Below, in pieces: positions 18,526-26,616 of a stretch of 64,000 bases of DNA (the stretch's first letter is position 1; each line of letters opens with the position of its first letter). The position numbers and the translations under genes were made by a program. The stretch comes from Actinomarinicola tropica (GTDB lineage Bacteria; Actinomycetota; Acidimicrobiia; Acidimicrobiales; SKKL01), in the NCBI RefSeq assembly GCF_009650215.1, contig NZ_CP045851.1, positions 62,001 through 126,000 of the forward strand. Direction: 5' to 3'. The notes below the pieces were generated by a model. It worked only from the letters and a program-made list of their open reading frames with translations. It was not told the DNA's origin and made no database searches.

Positions 18526-19191
18526 ATGAGCGGCGTGGTGACCCTCCAGCAGCAGGCCCGAGCGCTCGGCGATCCCACGCGCCACGGGGTATTCCGGTAC
18601 CTCGCCGACGCCGGCCACCCCGTCGGCGTCGCCGAGCTCACCGCCCACTTCGGGCTCAACCACAACGCCATCCGCCAGCACCTGGCGAAGCTTCTCGACG
18701 CCGACCTCGTCGTCGAGGGGCGGATGGCCACCGGCGGCCCCGGCCGTCCCCGGCTCGTCTACGAGGTCGACCCGACCGCAGAGAGCCGCTGGGGCGTCAC
18801 CGGTCCCTACGAGCGCCTCAGCGTGCTGCTCGCGGAGATCATCCGCACCGGCGAGACGCCGCGCGAGATCGGTCGCCGCGCCGGGGAGCGGTACCGCAGC
18901 GGCACGGCGACCGATGCCGAGGCGACGATCGTCGAGGTGGCCGAGGCGATGGCCCGGGAGGGGTTCGAGCCCGACGTGCGCCGGACCGGCGGCAGGGTGG
19001 AGATCGTGCTCCAGAACTGCCCGTTCGCCAACACGGCCGCCGCCGACCCGCAGACGATCTGCTCGCTGCACGAGGGCATCGCCGAAGGCGTCGCCGGACC
19101 GGATGGCCCGGTCGTCGTCGAGCGGCTCGAGGCGCACGACCCCCACGAGGCCGGATGCCGTCTGTGCCTCAGGGTCGAGCACCCCGCCTGA
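18526..19191 (+). CDS. Winged-helix regulator with four conserved-type cysteines (SufR-like, putative Fe-S sensor)
   Basis: The 221-residue protein has an N-terminal winged helix (LGDPTRHGVFRYLADAGHPVGVAELTAHFGLNHNAIRQHLAKL) with the GGPGRPRLVYEV wing of ArsR/DeoR-like SufR proteins. The C-terminal domain carries Cys165 (NCPF), Cys179 (ICSLH), and Cys211 and Cys214 (CRLC), the spacing expected for a 4Fe-4S cluster. SufR-type regulators lose DNA affinity when the cluster is oxidised or nitrosylated. Its position makes it the prime candidate for binding the two TTCTA(G/T)-N6-CTAGAA sites. The NO-sensing role is inferred. Confidence 0.8.
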   Translation: MSGVVTLQQQARALGDPTRHGVFRYLADAGHPVGVAELTAHFGLNHNAIRQHLAKLLDADLVVEGRMATGGPGRPRLVYEVDPTAESRWGVTGPYERLSVLLAEIIRTGETPREIGRRAGERYRSGTATDAEATIVEVAEAMAREGFEPDVRRTGGRVEIVLQNCPFANTAAADPQTICSLHEGIAEGVAGPDGPVVVERLEAHDPHEAGCRLCLRVEHPA

Positions 19192-19301
19192 TCACGGCTC
19201 CGGGAGGGCGGCCCGGTCGGGCCGAACGTAGCCCCGCTTGAGTCCTGCCGGTCGGGGAGCCCCTCGCTACGGTCGGCGGGTCACCGACGAAGGGAGGTGG
19301 C

Positions 19302-19430
19302 ATGTCCGACGGCAAGACCCGCAAGAAGGGCAGATCGGTGCTCGAGAAGCGCAAGGCGAAGCACGAGCGCCGCGCCGCCAGGGACGCGGCGAACGCCCGC
19401 CGCGACCGTCTCCAGCCCCAGGGCAGCTAG
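19302..19430 (+). CDS. 42-residue highly basic peptide
   Basis: A short frame with a strong ribosome site (GGGAGG, eight bases upstream) encodes a peptide rich in Lys and Arg (KTRKKGRSVLEKRKAKHERRAARDAA) with no hydrophobic segment. It is predicted to be one charged helix, perhaps RNA- or ribosome-associated. No homologue is recognised. It is flanked by the wHTH regulator upstream and converges on the DUF2804 gene 13 bases downstream. The good ribosome site and codon-like composition argue that it is real. Confidence 0.6.
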   Translation: MSDGKTRKKGRSVLEKRKAKHERRAARDAANARRDRLQPQGS

Positions 19431-19443
19431 TCGCTGACCCGCC

Positions 19444-20457
19444 TCACCAGCGTTGACGGGCCTCCTCGGCGAACCCGGGGAGGCCCTCGACGCGCACCTC
19501 CTCACCGTCCTCGGTGCGCACGTGCCCGGACCAGGTGCCGAACACCTGGTGGGTCTCGCTGCCGTACTGCCCGCCGGCGTCGGCGCCGGAGTGCTTGTCG
19601 AACCGGGGTGCGAGCGTGACGTCGAGCCGTCCGTGGGGGTCGCGCACGCGCCACGGCTCCATCGGCCGGTCCCAGTCGTAGGTCCACTCGAGCTCGTCGC
19701 CGAGCTTGGTGAGCCGTCCGTCGAGGACGAACCCGTTCTCGGTGAAACCCGTGCCCTCGGTCCACTTCGCACCGAACTGCAGGCCGACGAGACGGCCGTC
19801 GACGCGGCCACCCCCGCCGCCCCAGTTCCAGCGGATCTCGCGGGGCCAGCGTCCGCGCCCGACGTCGAGTGCCGACCACCCGTCGATCGTCCACGCCCGG
19901 TCGCCGACGACCAGCTCGCCCGACGCCGCCCGGAGCCACTGCTTCGATGTGAAGTTGAAGATCTCGTCGCTCCACGGGATCACGACGTTGAGCGACTCCA
20001 GGTCGTCGGGCCGCTCCATGCGCACGTCGATGCGCCCCGGCCGGCCGTCGGCCTCCGTCCACGACGCCCGGAGGCGGGTGCCCGTCGCGTCGTCGCGCAC
20101 GTCCATCGCGAACTCCTCGCGGTCGACGACGAGCGGCGCGGCGCCGACGACGTCGGGCAGCGTGACGACGCCCGGCTCGGTGAGGACGCTGCCCCCACCG
20201 GTTGCCCCGTCGGCGATGTCGTGCCAGTAGACGTCGGCGAGGCCGATCGCCTCCACGTCCGCGTAGACCCACGACACGATCAGGTCGCCGGACATCACGC
20301 ACCAGTAGTCCCAGCGCTTGTTCTGCGGGTGGGGACCGAGGTTCGCCCGGTGGAGCGGTCGGCGAGACCAGCCCCGGGCCGCCGTGGCGAGCGTCGCCCC
20401 GTCGGGGGTGCACAGGTCGACCGGCGCGGTGATCTCCGGTTCGTGGGTCGTGGCCAT
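19444..20457 (-). CDS. DUF2804 family protein
   Basis: This 337-residue protein has the DUF2804 pattern: WSRRPLHRANLG near the N-terminus, KRWDYWCVMSGDLIVSW, and later REIRWNWGGGGGRVDGRLVGLQFG with ENGFVLDGRLTKL. The fold is probably a lipocalin-like or CrtC-like beta structure; the function is unknown. A TAGGTT -10 box six bases before the ATG indicates leaderless transcription. It diverges from the kinase/AAA fusion gene with only 33 bases between start codons, so their promoters overlap. Confidence 0.82.
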   Translation of the reverse strand: MATTHEPEITAPVDLCTPDGATLATAARGWSRRPLHRANLGPHPQNKRWDYWCVMSGDLIVSWVYADVEAIGLADVYWHDIADGATGGGSVLTEPGVVTLPDVVGAAPLVVDREEFAMDVRDDATGTRLRASWTEADGRPGRIDVRMERPDDLESLNVVIPWSDEIFNFTSKQWLRAASGELVVGDRAWTIDGWSALDVGRGRWPREIRWNWGGGGGRVDGRLVGLQFGAKWTEGTGFTENGFVLDGRLTKLGDELEWTYDWDRPMEPWRVRDPHGRLDVTLAPRFDKHSGADAGGQYGSETHQVFGTWSGHVRTEDGEEVRVEGLPGFAEEARQRW

Positions 20458-20463
20458 GACCGC

Positions 20464-20469
20464 AACCTA
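20464..20469 (-). promoter_or_regulatory. Leaderless-type -10 box (TAGGTT)
   Basis: TAGGTT on the minus strand ends six bases before the DUF2804 ATG. Confidence 0.5.
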
Positions 20470-20490
20470 GGACGGCGCGAGGCTGGAGGT

Positions 20491-21942
20491 GTGACCACGC
20501 AGGCCGCCGCCGTCGCCGAGACTCATGCCGCGGTCGTCGTCTTCCTCGGTGACCGAGCGTACAAGCTGCGCAAGCCCGTCGACCTCGGGTTCCTCGACTA
20601 CACGACGCGCGCGGCCCGGCTCGATGCCGCGACCCGGGAGGTCGACCTCAACCGGCGGCTCGCGCCCGACGTGTACCTGGGCATCGCCGACGTGCACGAC
20701 ACCGACGGCGCGCTCGCCGACCACCTGGTGGTCATGCGGCGGATGCCGGTCGACCGGCGCCTGTCGACGCTCGTCACCGACGGCGCCGCGAAGGTCGAGG
20801 CCGAGGTGCGGCGCATCGCCCGCGTGGTCGCCGACTTCCACGCCCGGGCCGAGCGCAGCGACGCCGCCGACGAGTGCGCCGGACGCGACGCGCTGGCCCG
20901 CCGCTGGCGGGACAACACCCGGGAGATGACGAGCCTCGTCGGCTCGGTCCTCGACCGTGAGGCGGTCGAGGCCGTGGACGCGCTGGCGGCGCGGTACCTG
21001 GCGGGCCGCGGCCCGCTGATCGCGGGCCGCGTCGCGGAGGGTCGGGCGGTGGACGGCCACGGCGACCTGCTGGCCGACGACATCTTCTGCCTCGACGACG
21101 GGCCCCGCATCCTCGACTGCCTCGAGTTCGACGACCAGCTCCGCTACGAGGACGTCCTCGCCGACGTGGCGTTCCTGGCCATGGACCTCGAGCGGCTGGG
21201 CCGCCCCGACCTCGGCGCGCTGTTCCTCGAGGCCTATCGCGACGCGGCGGGGGACTCGTGGCCGGTCGCCCACGCCCACCACCACATCGCCTACCGGGCC
21301 CAGGTCCGCGCCAAGATCGCCGCGATCCGCGCCTCCCAGGGCGACGAGCAGTCGCAGACCGCCGCCCGGCACCTGCTCGACCTGTGCCGCACCCACCTGG
21401 ACGCGGCGCGGATCCGGCTGGTCCTCGTCGGCGGTCTGCCCGGGACCGGGAAGTCGACGCTGGCGGCCGGGCTCGGCGCCTCGCTCGGCGCCGTGGTGCT
21501 GCGCTCCGACGTCGTCCGCAAGGAGCTGCTCGGCGTCCCGGTCGATGCGTCCGTCGCGGCGTCGTTCGGCGAGGGGGCGTACGCCCCCGACGTGACGCGA
21601 CGGGTCTACGACGAGCTGCGGCGACGGGCCGCCGAGCACGTCGGGCTCGGCGCGTCGGTCGTGCTCGACGCGTCGTGGACCGACGCGCACGAGCGCGACC
21701 TGGCGCGACTCGTCGCGAGGGAGGGCCACGCCGACCTGCGGGAGCTGTCCTGCGTGGTCCCGCAGGAGGTCGCGGCGGCGCGCATCCACGCACGCGCCGC
21801 GCGGGGCGGCGACGCCTCCGACGCCGACGAGGCGGTGGCGGCGCAGATGGCGGCCACCGCCGACGCCTGGCCCGAGGCGACCGAGGTGTCCACGCTGGGC
21901 ACGCCCGACGCGGTGCTGGCAGGCGTGCTCGACCGCCTCTGA
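20491..21942 (+). CDS. Bifunctional aminoglycoside-phosphotransferase-like / AAA kinase protein
   Basis: This 483-residue fusion has an APH/CHK-like kinase fold in residues 1-310 (ETHAAVVVFLGDRAYKLRKPVDLGFLDY, and the catalytic VDGHGDLLADDIFCL followed by ILDCLEFDD). Residues 310-483 are a P-loop kinase of the gluconate/zeta-toxin-like type (LVGGLPGTGKSTLAAGL; LDASWTDAHERD). This architecture is widespread in actinobacteria, often beside stress genes; the substrate is unknown. The GTG start is the best fit to the family N-terminus, although GGAGGT sits unusually close, so a GTG about 47 bases upstream cannot be excluded. Confidence 0.85.
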   Translation: MTTQAAAVAETHAAVVVFLGDRAYKLRKPVDLGFLDYTTRAARLDAATREVDLNRRLAPDVYLGIADVHDTDGALADHLVVMRRMPVDRRLSTLVTDGAAKVEAEVRRIARVVADFHARAERSDAADECAGRDALARRWRDNTREMTSLVGSVLDREAVEAVDALAARYLAGRGPLIAGRVAEGRAVDGHGDLLADDIFCLDDGPRILDCLEFDDQLRYEDVLADVAFLAMDLERLGRPDLGALFLEAYRDAAGDSWPVAHAHHHIAYRAQVRAKIAAIRASQGDEQSQTAARHLLDLCRTHLDAARIRLVLVGGLPGTGKSTLAAGLGASLGAVVLRSDVVRKELLGVPVDASVAASFGEGAYAPDVTRRVYDELRRRAAEHVGLGASVVLDASWTDAHERDLARLVAREGHADLRELSCVVPQEVAAARIHARAARGGDASDADEAVAAQMAATADAWPEATEVSTLGTPDAVLAGVLDRL

Positions 21943-21951
21943 CCCGGCCCG

Positions 21952-23292
21952 CTACGCCACCCACCCGTCCCGGGTGCGGGGCATGCCGCTCGACCCGTGC
22001 TCACCACCTCGCACGCCGAGCACCTGGTGCACGGCGAGGCCGCCGTCCTCGAACCCGATCGCGGAGGCGACCATGTAGAGGAGCCACACCCGCGCCCGGC
22101 CCTCGCCGACGAGGGCGACGGCCTCGTCCCATCGCTGCTGGAGGTTCGCCACCCACGCCCGCAGCGTCGTCCCGTAGTGCTCCCGCAGCGACTCGACGTC
22201 GCGCACCTCGAAGCCCGCCGCCTCCATCCCGAGCACGACGTCGCCCACGTCGATCAGCTCGCCGTCGGGGAAGACGTAGCGGTGCGCGAACGAGCGCCCG
22301 GCGAGCCGCGAACCTCCGACGGACGAGATGGCGTGGTTGAGGAGCCGCCCCTCCGGCCGCAGCAGCGACCAGAGCGTGCCGAGGTAGGTGGACATCCGCG
22401 CCGCGCCGACGTGCTCGAACATGCCGATCGACGAGATGGCGTCGAAGGCCTCCCCGTGGAGCTCCCGGTAGTCCTGCAGCCGGACCTCCACCCGGTCGTC
22501 GAGCCCCGCGTCCCTGACGCGCGCCCGGGCGAGCTGCGCCTGCTGCTCGCTGATCGTGATGGCGACCACGCGAGCGTCGTGATGGCGGGCGGCGTGGATC
22601 GCCATCGACCCCCACCCGCACCCCACGTCGAGGAGGCGCGCGCCGGGGCGCTCGTGCAGGCCGAGCTTGCGGCAGACGAGCTCGTGCTTGGCGTCCTGCG
22701 CGGCCTCGAGGGTCGTCGCGTCGTCGACGAACCGGGCGCACGAGTAGGTGAGGGAGGGTCCGAGGACCAGTCGGTAGAAGTCGTTGCCGACGTCGTAGTG
22801 GTGGCTGACCGCCGTGGCGTCCCGCCGGCGCGAGTGGCGCAACCCACGGGGTCGGGCCTCCTCCGGCGGTGGCGGTGGCGGCCGGTCGAGCAGCCCGAGC
22901 CGTCGGGCCGCCTGCACCGCCGCCGGCACGGTGCGCAGCGTCGTCCGGAGCCGCTGGCCGGCCGGGCGCAGCGCGGCGACGACGGCGAAGATGTCGCCGT
23001 CGACGTCGAGGTCGCCGGCGACGAACGCCCGCCCCGCGCCCAGCTCGCCCGGCGCCCACGCCATCCGACGGATCGCCTCGGGGGAGCGGAGCACGAGCGC
23101 GCCCGGACCGCCGCGTGGACCGAGCCGGCTGCCGTCCCAGAACCGCACCTCGACCGTCGGTCGGCCGAGGTAGGCCTCGACGAGCGGGCGGAGCTGGTCC
23201 GCCAACCCTGCGTCGCGGCGCGCGCGCAGGTCGATGGTGACACCGGTGCGCACCGCACCGGGTCGGGTCGTGACGTCGTCCTGGAGCGCCAC
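21952..23292 (-). CDS. Cyclopropane-fatty-acyl-phospholipid synthase family methyltransferase
   Basis: This protein of about 446 residues has an N-terminal lipid-binding (SCP-like) region and a C-terminal SAM methyltransferase (LLDVGCGWGSMAIHAA, the SAM loop). SHHYDVGNDFYRL and YSCARF are the CFA synthase signatures, and SSIGMFEHVG and the RYVFPDGEL stretch follow. It should methylenate or methylate acyl chains of membrane phospholipids. The GTG start is fixed by AAGGAGG five bases upstream. A 25-base perfect palindrome lies 28 bases upstream of the start and is a candidate operator. Confidence 0.9.
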   Translation of the reverse strand: MALQDDVTTRPGAVRTGVTIDLRARRDAGLADQLRPLVEAYLGRPTVEVRFWDGSRLGPRGGPGALVLRSPEAIRRMAWAPGELGAGRAFVAGDLDVDGDIFAVVAALRPAGQRLRTTLRTVPAAVQAARRLGLLDRPPPPPPEEARPRGLRHSRRRDATAVSHHYDVGNDFYRLVLGPSLTYSCARFVDDATTLEAAQDAKHELVCRKLGLHERPGARLLDVGCGWGSMAIHAARHHDARVVAITISEQQAQLARARVRDAGLDDRVEVRLQDYRELHGEAFDAISSIGMFEHVGAARMSTYLGTLWSLLRPEGRLLNHAISSVGGSRLAGRSFAHRYVFPDGELIDVGDVVLGMEAAGFEVRDVESLREHYGTTLRAWVANLQQRWDEAVALVGEGRARVWLLYMVASAIGFEDGGLAVHQVLGVRGGEHGSSGMPRTRDGWVA

Positions 23293-23320
23293 CCGGGCCT
23301 CCTTCGCCTCGCCTCGTTCA

Positions 23321-23345
23321 CGTCGCGACGCGACGCGTCGCGACG
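23321..23345. promoter_or_regulatory. 25-base perfect palindrome upstream of the CFA synthase gene
   Basis: Arms CGTCGCGACGCG and CGCGTCGCGACG flank a single central A, with imperfect extension through CGTTC and GAACG outside. Perfect 12+1+12 symmetry in a promoter region usually marks a dimeric or tetrameric regulator site. The regulator is unknown. Confidence 0.55.
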
Positions 23346-23458
23346 AGGAACGTAGCCACGCGGCGCCGCGGATCCAGCCGGTTTTCGGGACCTTCGGCGG
23401 TTCACGCGGCGGCGGGTCCGCCGTACCGTGGACCTGGTCCCGGGGAAGGGGGTGCCCG

Positions 23459-24256
23459 ATGGCGAGCGTGCACGAGGACGGACGGCGGGCGAACAAGGTG
23501 TGGCTCGGGCTCTTCGGCGCGGTCGTGCTGGTCGCGATCGTCGTCGTGCTGGTCCTCCTGTTCGGAGGTGACGACGGGGACGACGACGCGGCGTCGACGA
23601 CCACATCGGAGGTGGTCGAGACGACCACGACCACCGAGGCGACAACGACCACGGAGGCGACGACCACCACGAGCGCGGCGACGCCGGCCGGCGTCACCGA
23701 CCAGGAGGCGGCCTCGATCGTGTGGCCCGACCCTGAGGGGTCGATCACCTACGACGACCCGATCGACGCCGCGGCGGGCTACGCCGAGGAGCTCGTCGGG
23801 TTCACCGACCCGCTCTACGGCGAGCTCATGGAGGGCGATTCCCGCTCCGGCGAGGTCGAGGTGCGGGCCGTCGAGGACGGACCGGCGACGATCGTCCTCG
23901 TCCGGCAGATGAGCGACGAGGCGTGGTACGTGCTCGGCTCGGTCACCGAGAGCATCGAGCTCGACGACCCGGTCGCCGGCACGGCCATCGACGACCCGCT
24001 CCAGCTGAGCGGCCGGGCGCGCGCCTTCGAGGGCACCGTCCAGGTGGCGGTGTTCGAGCGCGGCGCGACCGAGCCGCTCGGCGAGGGCTTCGTCACCGGC
24101 AGCGGCAGCGAGGAGCTGGGCCCGTTCGAGGGCGAGGTGTCGTGGGAGAACCCGGGTGGCGGCTGGGGTGCGGTGGTCCTCTACACGCTCGGCGGTGAGG
24201 ACGGGGTGGTGTGGGAGGCGGTGTCGGTGCCCGTCGGGTTCATCGGCGGCGACTGA
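23459..24256 (+). CDS. Membrane-anchored Gmad2 immunoglobulin-like domain protein
   Basis: This 265-residue protein has a short basic N-terminus, one membrane helix (about residues 15-37), a low-complexity Thr/Glu/Asp linker (VVETTTTTEATTTTEATTTT), an uncharacterised extracellular domain at about residues 80-160, and a C-terminal Gmad2-type beta-sandwich (IELDDPVAGTAIDDPLQLSGRA ... EVSWENPGGGWGAVVLYTLGGEDG). Gmad2 domains accompany GerMN proteins in spore and envelope contexts. Here it is probably an extracytoplasmic anchored protein of unknown partner. GGGGAAGGGGG precedes the ATG. Confidence 0.82.
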   Translation: MASVHEDGRRANKVWLGLFGAVVLVAIVVVLVLLFGGDDGDDDAASTTTSEVVETTTTTEATTTTEATTTTSAATPAGVTDQEAASIVWPDPEGSITYDDPIDAAAGYAEELVGFTDPLYGELMEGDSRSGEVEVRAVEDGPATIVLVRQMSDEAWYVLGSVTESIELDDPVAGTAIDDPLQLSGRARAFEGTVQVAVFERGATEPLGEGFVTGSGSEELGPFEGEVSWENPGGGWGAVVLYTLGGEDGVVWEAVSVPVGFIGGD

Positions 24257-24276
24257 GGACCGGCTGTCGCCACCTA

Positions 24277-24295
24277 GTAGGTGTGCCTAACATGC
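24277..24295. promoter_or_regulatory. IdeR/DtxR-type iron box
   Basis: TAGGT-GT-GCCTAAC (24278-24291) closely follows the IdeR/DtxR consensus TWAGGTWAGSCTWACCTWA in its left half and centre, while the right half is weaker. It overlaps the -10 box of the siderophore-interacting protein gene, where an iron-loaded repressor would block transcription. A separate perfect palindrome, CACCTAGTAGGTG, overlaps its left edge. Confidence 0.6.
24288..24293 (+). promoter_or_regulatory. Leaderless-type -10 box (TAACAT)
   Basis: TAACAT ends six bases before the ATG of the siderophore-interacting protein gene and lies inside the iron box. Confidence 0.5.
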
Positions 24296-24299
24296 GGCG

Positions 24300-25094
24300 A
24301 TGACCGACCTCTCGACGTACCGCACCTTCCTCACGCACGTGGCGGCCGTCGGCGAGGTCGGACCCGGCCTCGTCCAGGTCACCTTCCAGGGCGGGGACCT
24401 CGAGGGCTTCGAGCCCGTCGGGCCCGACACGTTCCTCTACCTCCTCCTGCCGCCGCCGGGGCGCCGGGACCTGACCATCGACCGGTCCTTCACCTGGACC
24501 GCCTACCAAGAGATGCCCGAGGAGCTCCGACCGGTCGGCGCCTACTACACCCTGCGGCACTGGCGACCCGAGGCTGCCGAGCTCGACATCTGGATGGTGC
24601 TCCACGACGACCCCGGCCCGGCCTCGGGCTGGGCGACCCGCGCCGCGCCCGGCGACCCGGTGGCCCTCTGGGGCCCGCGCACGGCCTACGACCCCCCACC
24701 GGACACCGACTGGTTCCTCCTCGTGGCCGACGAGACCGGCCTGCCGGCCGCCGCGGTGATCTGCGAGACGCTCCCGCCCGACGTCCCGATCCGTGTGGTC
24801 GCGGAGGTGGCCGACGCCGCGCACCACCAGCCGCTCCCGGAGCGGCCCGGCCTCGACGTGCGCTGGATGCACCGCGACGGGCGCCCCGCGGGACGCACCA
24901 CGGCCCTGCTCGACGCCGTGGCTGCTGCGGACTGGCCGGAGGGCAACCCCTACGTCTGGGGCGGGGCCGAGAGCCGCGCGGTGAGCGCGGTGCGTCGCTT
25001 CGTGCGCGGGACGAGGGACCTGCCACGCGAGCGGGTCAGCCTCGTCGGCTACTGGCGCCACGCCGACCACCCGCCGGAGCCCGACGAGGACTGA
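24300..25094 (+). CDS. Siderophore-interacting protein (FAD/NAD(P)H ferric-siderophore reductase family)
   Basis: This 264-residue protein of the SIP/ViuB family has an N-terminal FAD-binding barrel (LVQVTFQGGDLEGFEPVGPDTFLYLLLP, then YTLRHWRPEAAELDIWMVLHDDPGPASGWATRAAPGD). The C-terminal part starts DTDWFLLVADETGLPAAAVICE and includes YVWGGAESRAVSAVRRFVR. These enzymes release iron from ferric siderophores in the cytoplasm. The overlapping IdeR-type box supports iron repression. No siderophore synthesis or uptake genes are adjacent. Confidence 0.92.
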   Translation: MTDLSTYRTFLTHVAAVGEVGPGLVQVTFQGGDLEGFEPVGPDTFLYLLLPPPGRRDLTIDRSFTWTAYQEMPEELRPVGAYYTLRHWRPEAAELDIWMVLHDDPGPASGWATRAAPGDPVALWGPRTAYDPPPDTDWFLLVADETGLPAAAVICETLPPDVPIRVVAEVADAAHHQPLPERPGLDVRWMHRDGRPAGRTTALLDAVAAADWPEGNPYVWGGAESRAVSAVRRFVRGTRDLPRERVSLVGYWRHADHPPEPDED

Positions 25095-25170
25095 CGGCGG
25101 CTCCCCGGGCGCTCCGGCCCGTCCGGGTAGGGTGCGGCCGGCGACCCTCCCGGTCACCGGCGAGCCTCAC

Positions 25171-26610
25171 ATGACGACCTCCTCCGCATCCGATCCTGCC
25201 CCGAACCTGTTCGGCGCCTCACGGCCCGAGGGGGCCAAGCTGGCGTCGATCGTCGCCGGCCGCATGGTCGCCGACATCGCCGCGGCCGGGTGGCCGGAGG
25301 GCCAGGTGATCGGCTCGGAGGCCGAGCTGCTCGAACGCTACGGCGTGAGCCGGGCCGTCTTCCGCGAGGCGGTCCGCCTCCTCGAGCACCAGCGCATCGG
25401 TCGCATGCGGCGCGGCCCCGGTGGCGGACTCGTCGTCACCGAGCCGAGCGTCGACACCGTCATCGACGCGGTCGCCGTCTACCTCCTGCACATCCAGGCC
25501 GACCTCGCCGAGGTCTTCGAGGCCCGCCACGCCCTCGAGCAGGCGGCCGCCGAGCTGGCGGCCGAGCGCCTCACCGAGGACGACCTCGCCGAGATGCGCG
25601 ACCTCGCCGACCGCGAGGCCCAGGGCGAGCAGACGAGCCACCGCGAGCTCCACAACCTCGTGGCGGCCGCGACGCAGAACCCCGCGCTCGAGTTCTTCGT
25701 CGACCTCCTCAACCGGGTGACGCTCCTCTACTCGCCCGAGGCCAGCGCGCTCACCCGCGCGGTGCGCGCCGAGTCCGCCGTGGCGCACCAGAAGATCGTC
25801 GACTCCATCGTCCACGCCGACATGCACCGGGCGGGTCGCCGCATGCGGACCCACCTCGAGGCCGAGGCCGAGTTCATCCAGCGTCGCCTCCCGGCCCGGC
25901 CGCGCCTCGACGAGGTGTTCGCCGCCCCTGCCCCGGGCACCGCCAAGCTGGCCGAGAGCGTCGCCCGCCAGATCGTGGGCGAGGTCACCGACGGTGGGTG
26001 GGTCGTCGGTCGCCCGCTCGGCTCCGAGCAGGAGCTGATGGAGCGCTACGACATCTCGCGGGCGGTCCTGCGCGAGGCGGTGCGGGTGTTGGAGCACCAC
26101 GACATCGCTCGGATGCGCCGAGGTCCGGGCGGCGGGCTGTTCGTCACCGAGCCCGGGGTCGACGCCACGGCCGAGGCGATGGCGCTCTACCTCAACCGGC
26201 GCAACGTGGGCAGCGCCCACCTCTTCGAGGTGCGGGGCATCGTCGAGATGACCGTGCTCGACCGGGTCGTCGACGGGCTCACCGACGAGGTCGTCGCGAC
26301 GCTGGAGCGCGTCCTCGACGCCGAGGAGGCCGCGTCCCCCGAGGAGTTCCCGCTCGTCGGCCACGACCTGCACCAGGTCCTCGCCGACATGTCCGGGAAC
26401 CGGGTCCTCGCGCTGCTCACCAACGTGCTCGTCCGCCTGTCCCGCACCTACGCAGCGACGATGGGGGAGGCCACGGGCAACCCGCTGCCCACCGACGAGA
26501 TCACCAAGGCCCACCGCCGCATCGTCGAGCCGATCGTCGCCCGCGACCTCGGCCTGGCCCGCCGACGCATGCGCCGGCACCTCGACGCCCTCACCGGCTG
26601 GGAGCGCTGA
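25171..26610 (+). CDS. Tandem-duplicated GntR/FadR-type regulator (wHTH-FCD-wHTH-FCD)
   Basis: The 479-residue protein is two FadR-type regulators fused head to tail. Repeat 1 has a winged helix (IGSEAELLERYGVSRAVFREAVRLLEH ... RMRRGPGGGLVVTEP) at about 15-85 and an FCD-like helical domain to about 235. Repeat 2 repeats the winged helix nearly word for word (LGSEQELMERYDISRAVLREAVRVLEH ... RMRRGPGGGLFVTEP) at about 255-325, followed by a second FCD. FadR proteins act as dimers, so this is a covalent pseudo-dimer. The convergent acyl-CoA dehydrogenase gene hints at acyl-CoA control. A GTG 39 bases upstream is an alternative start. Confidence 0.88.
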   Translation: MTTSSASDPAPNLFGASRPEGAKLASIVAGRMVADIAAAGWPEGQVIGSEAELLERYGVSRAVFREAVRLLEHQRIGRMRRGPGGGLVVTEPSVDTVIDAVAVYLLHIQADLAEVFEARHALEQAAAELAAERLTEDDLAEMRDLADREAQGEQTSHRELHNLVAAATQNPALEFFVDLLNRVTLLYSPEASALTRAVRAESAVAHQKIVDSIVHADMHRAGRRMRTHLEAEAEFIQRRLPARPRLDEVFAAPAPGTAKLAESVARQIVGEVTDGGWVVGRPLGSEQELMERYDISRAVLREAVRVLEHHDIARMRRGPGGGLFVTEPGVDATAEAMALYLNRRNVGSAHLFEVRGIVEMTVLDRVVDGLTDEVVATLERVLDAEEAASPEEFPLVGHDLHQVLADMSGNRVLALLTNVLVRLSRTYAATMGEATGNPLPTDEITKAHRRIVEPIVARDLGLARRRMRRHLDALTGWER

Positions 26611-26616
26611 CGCCGC

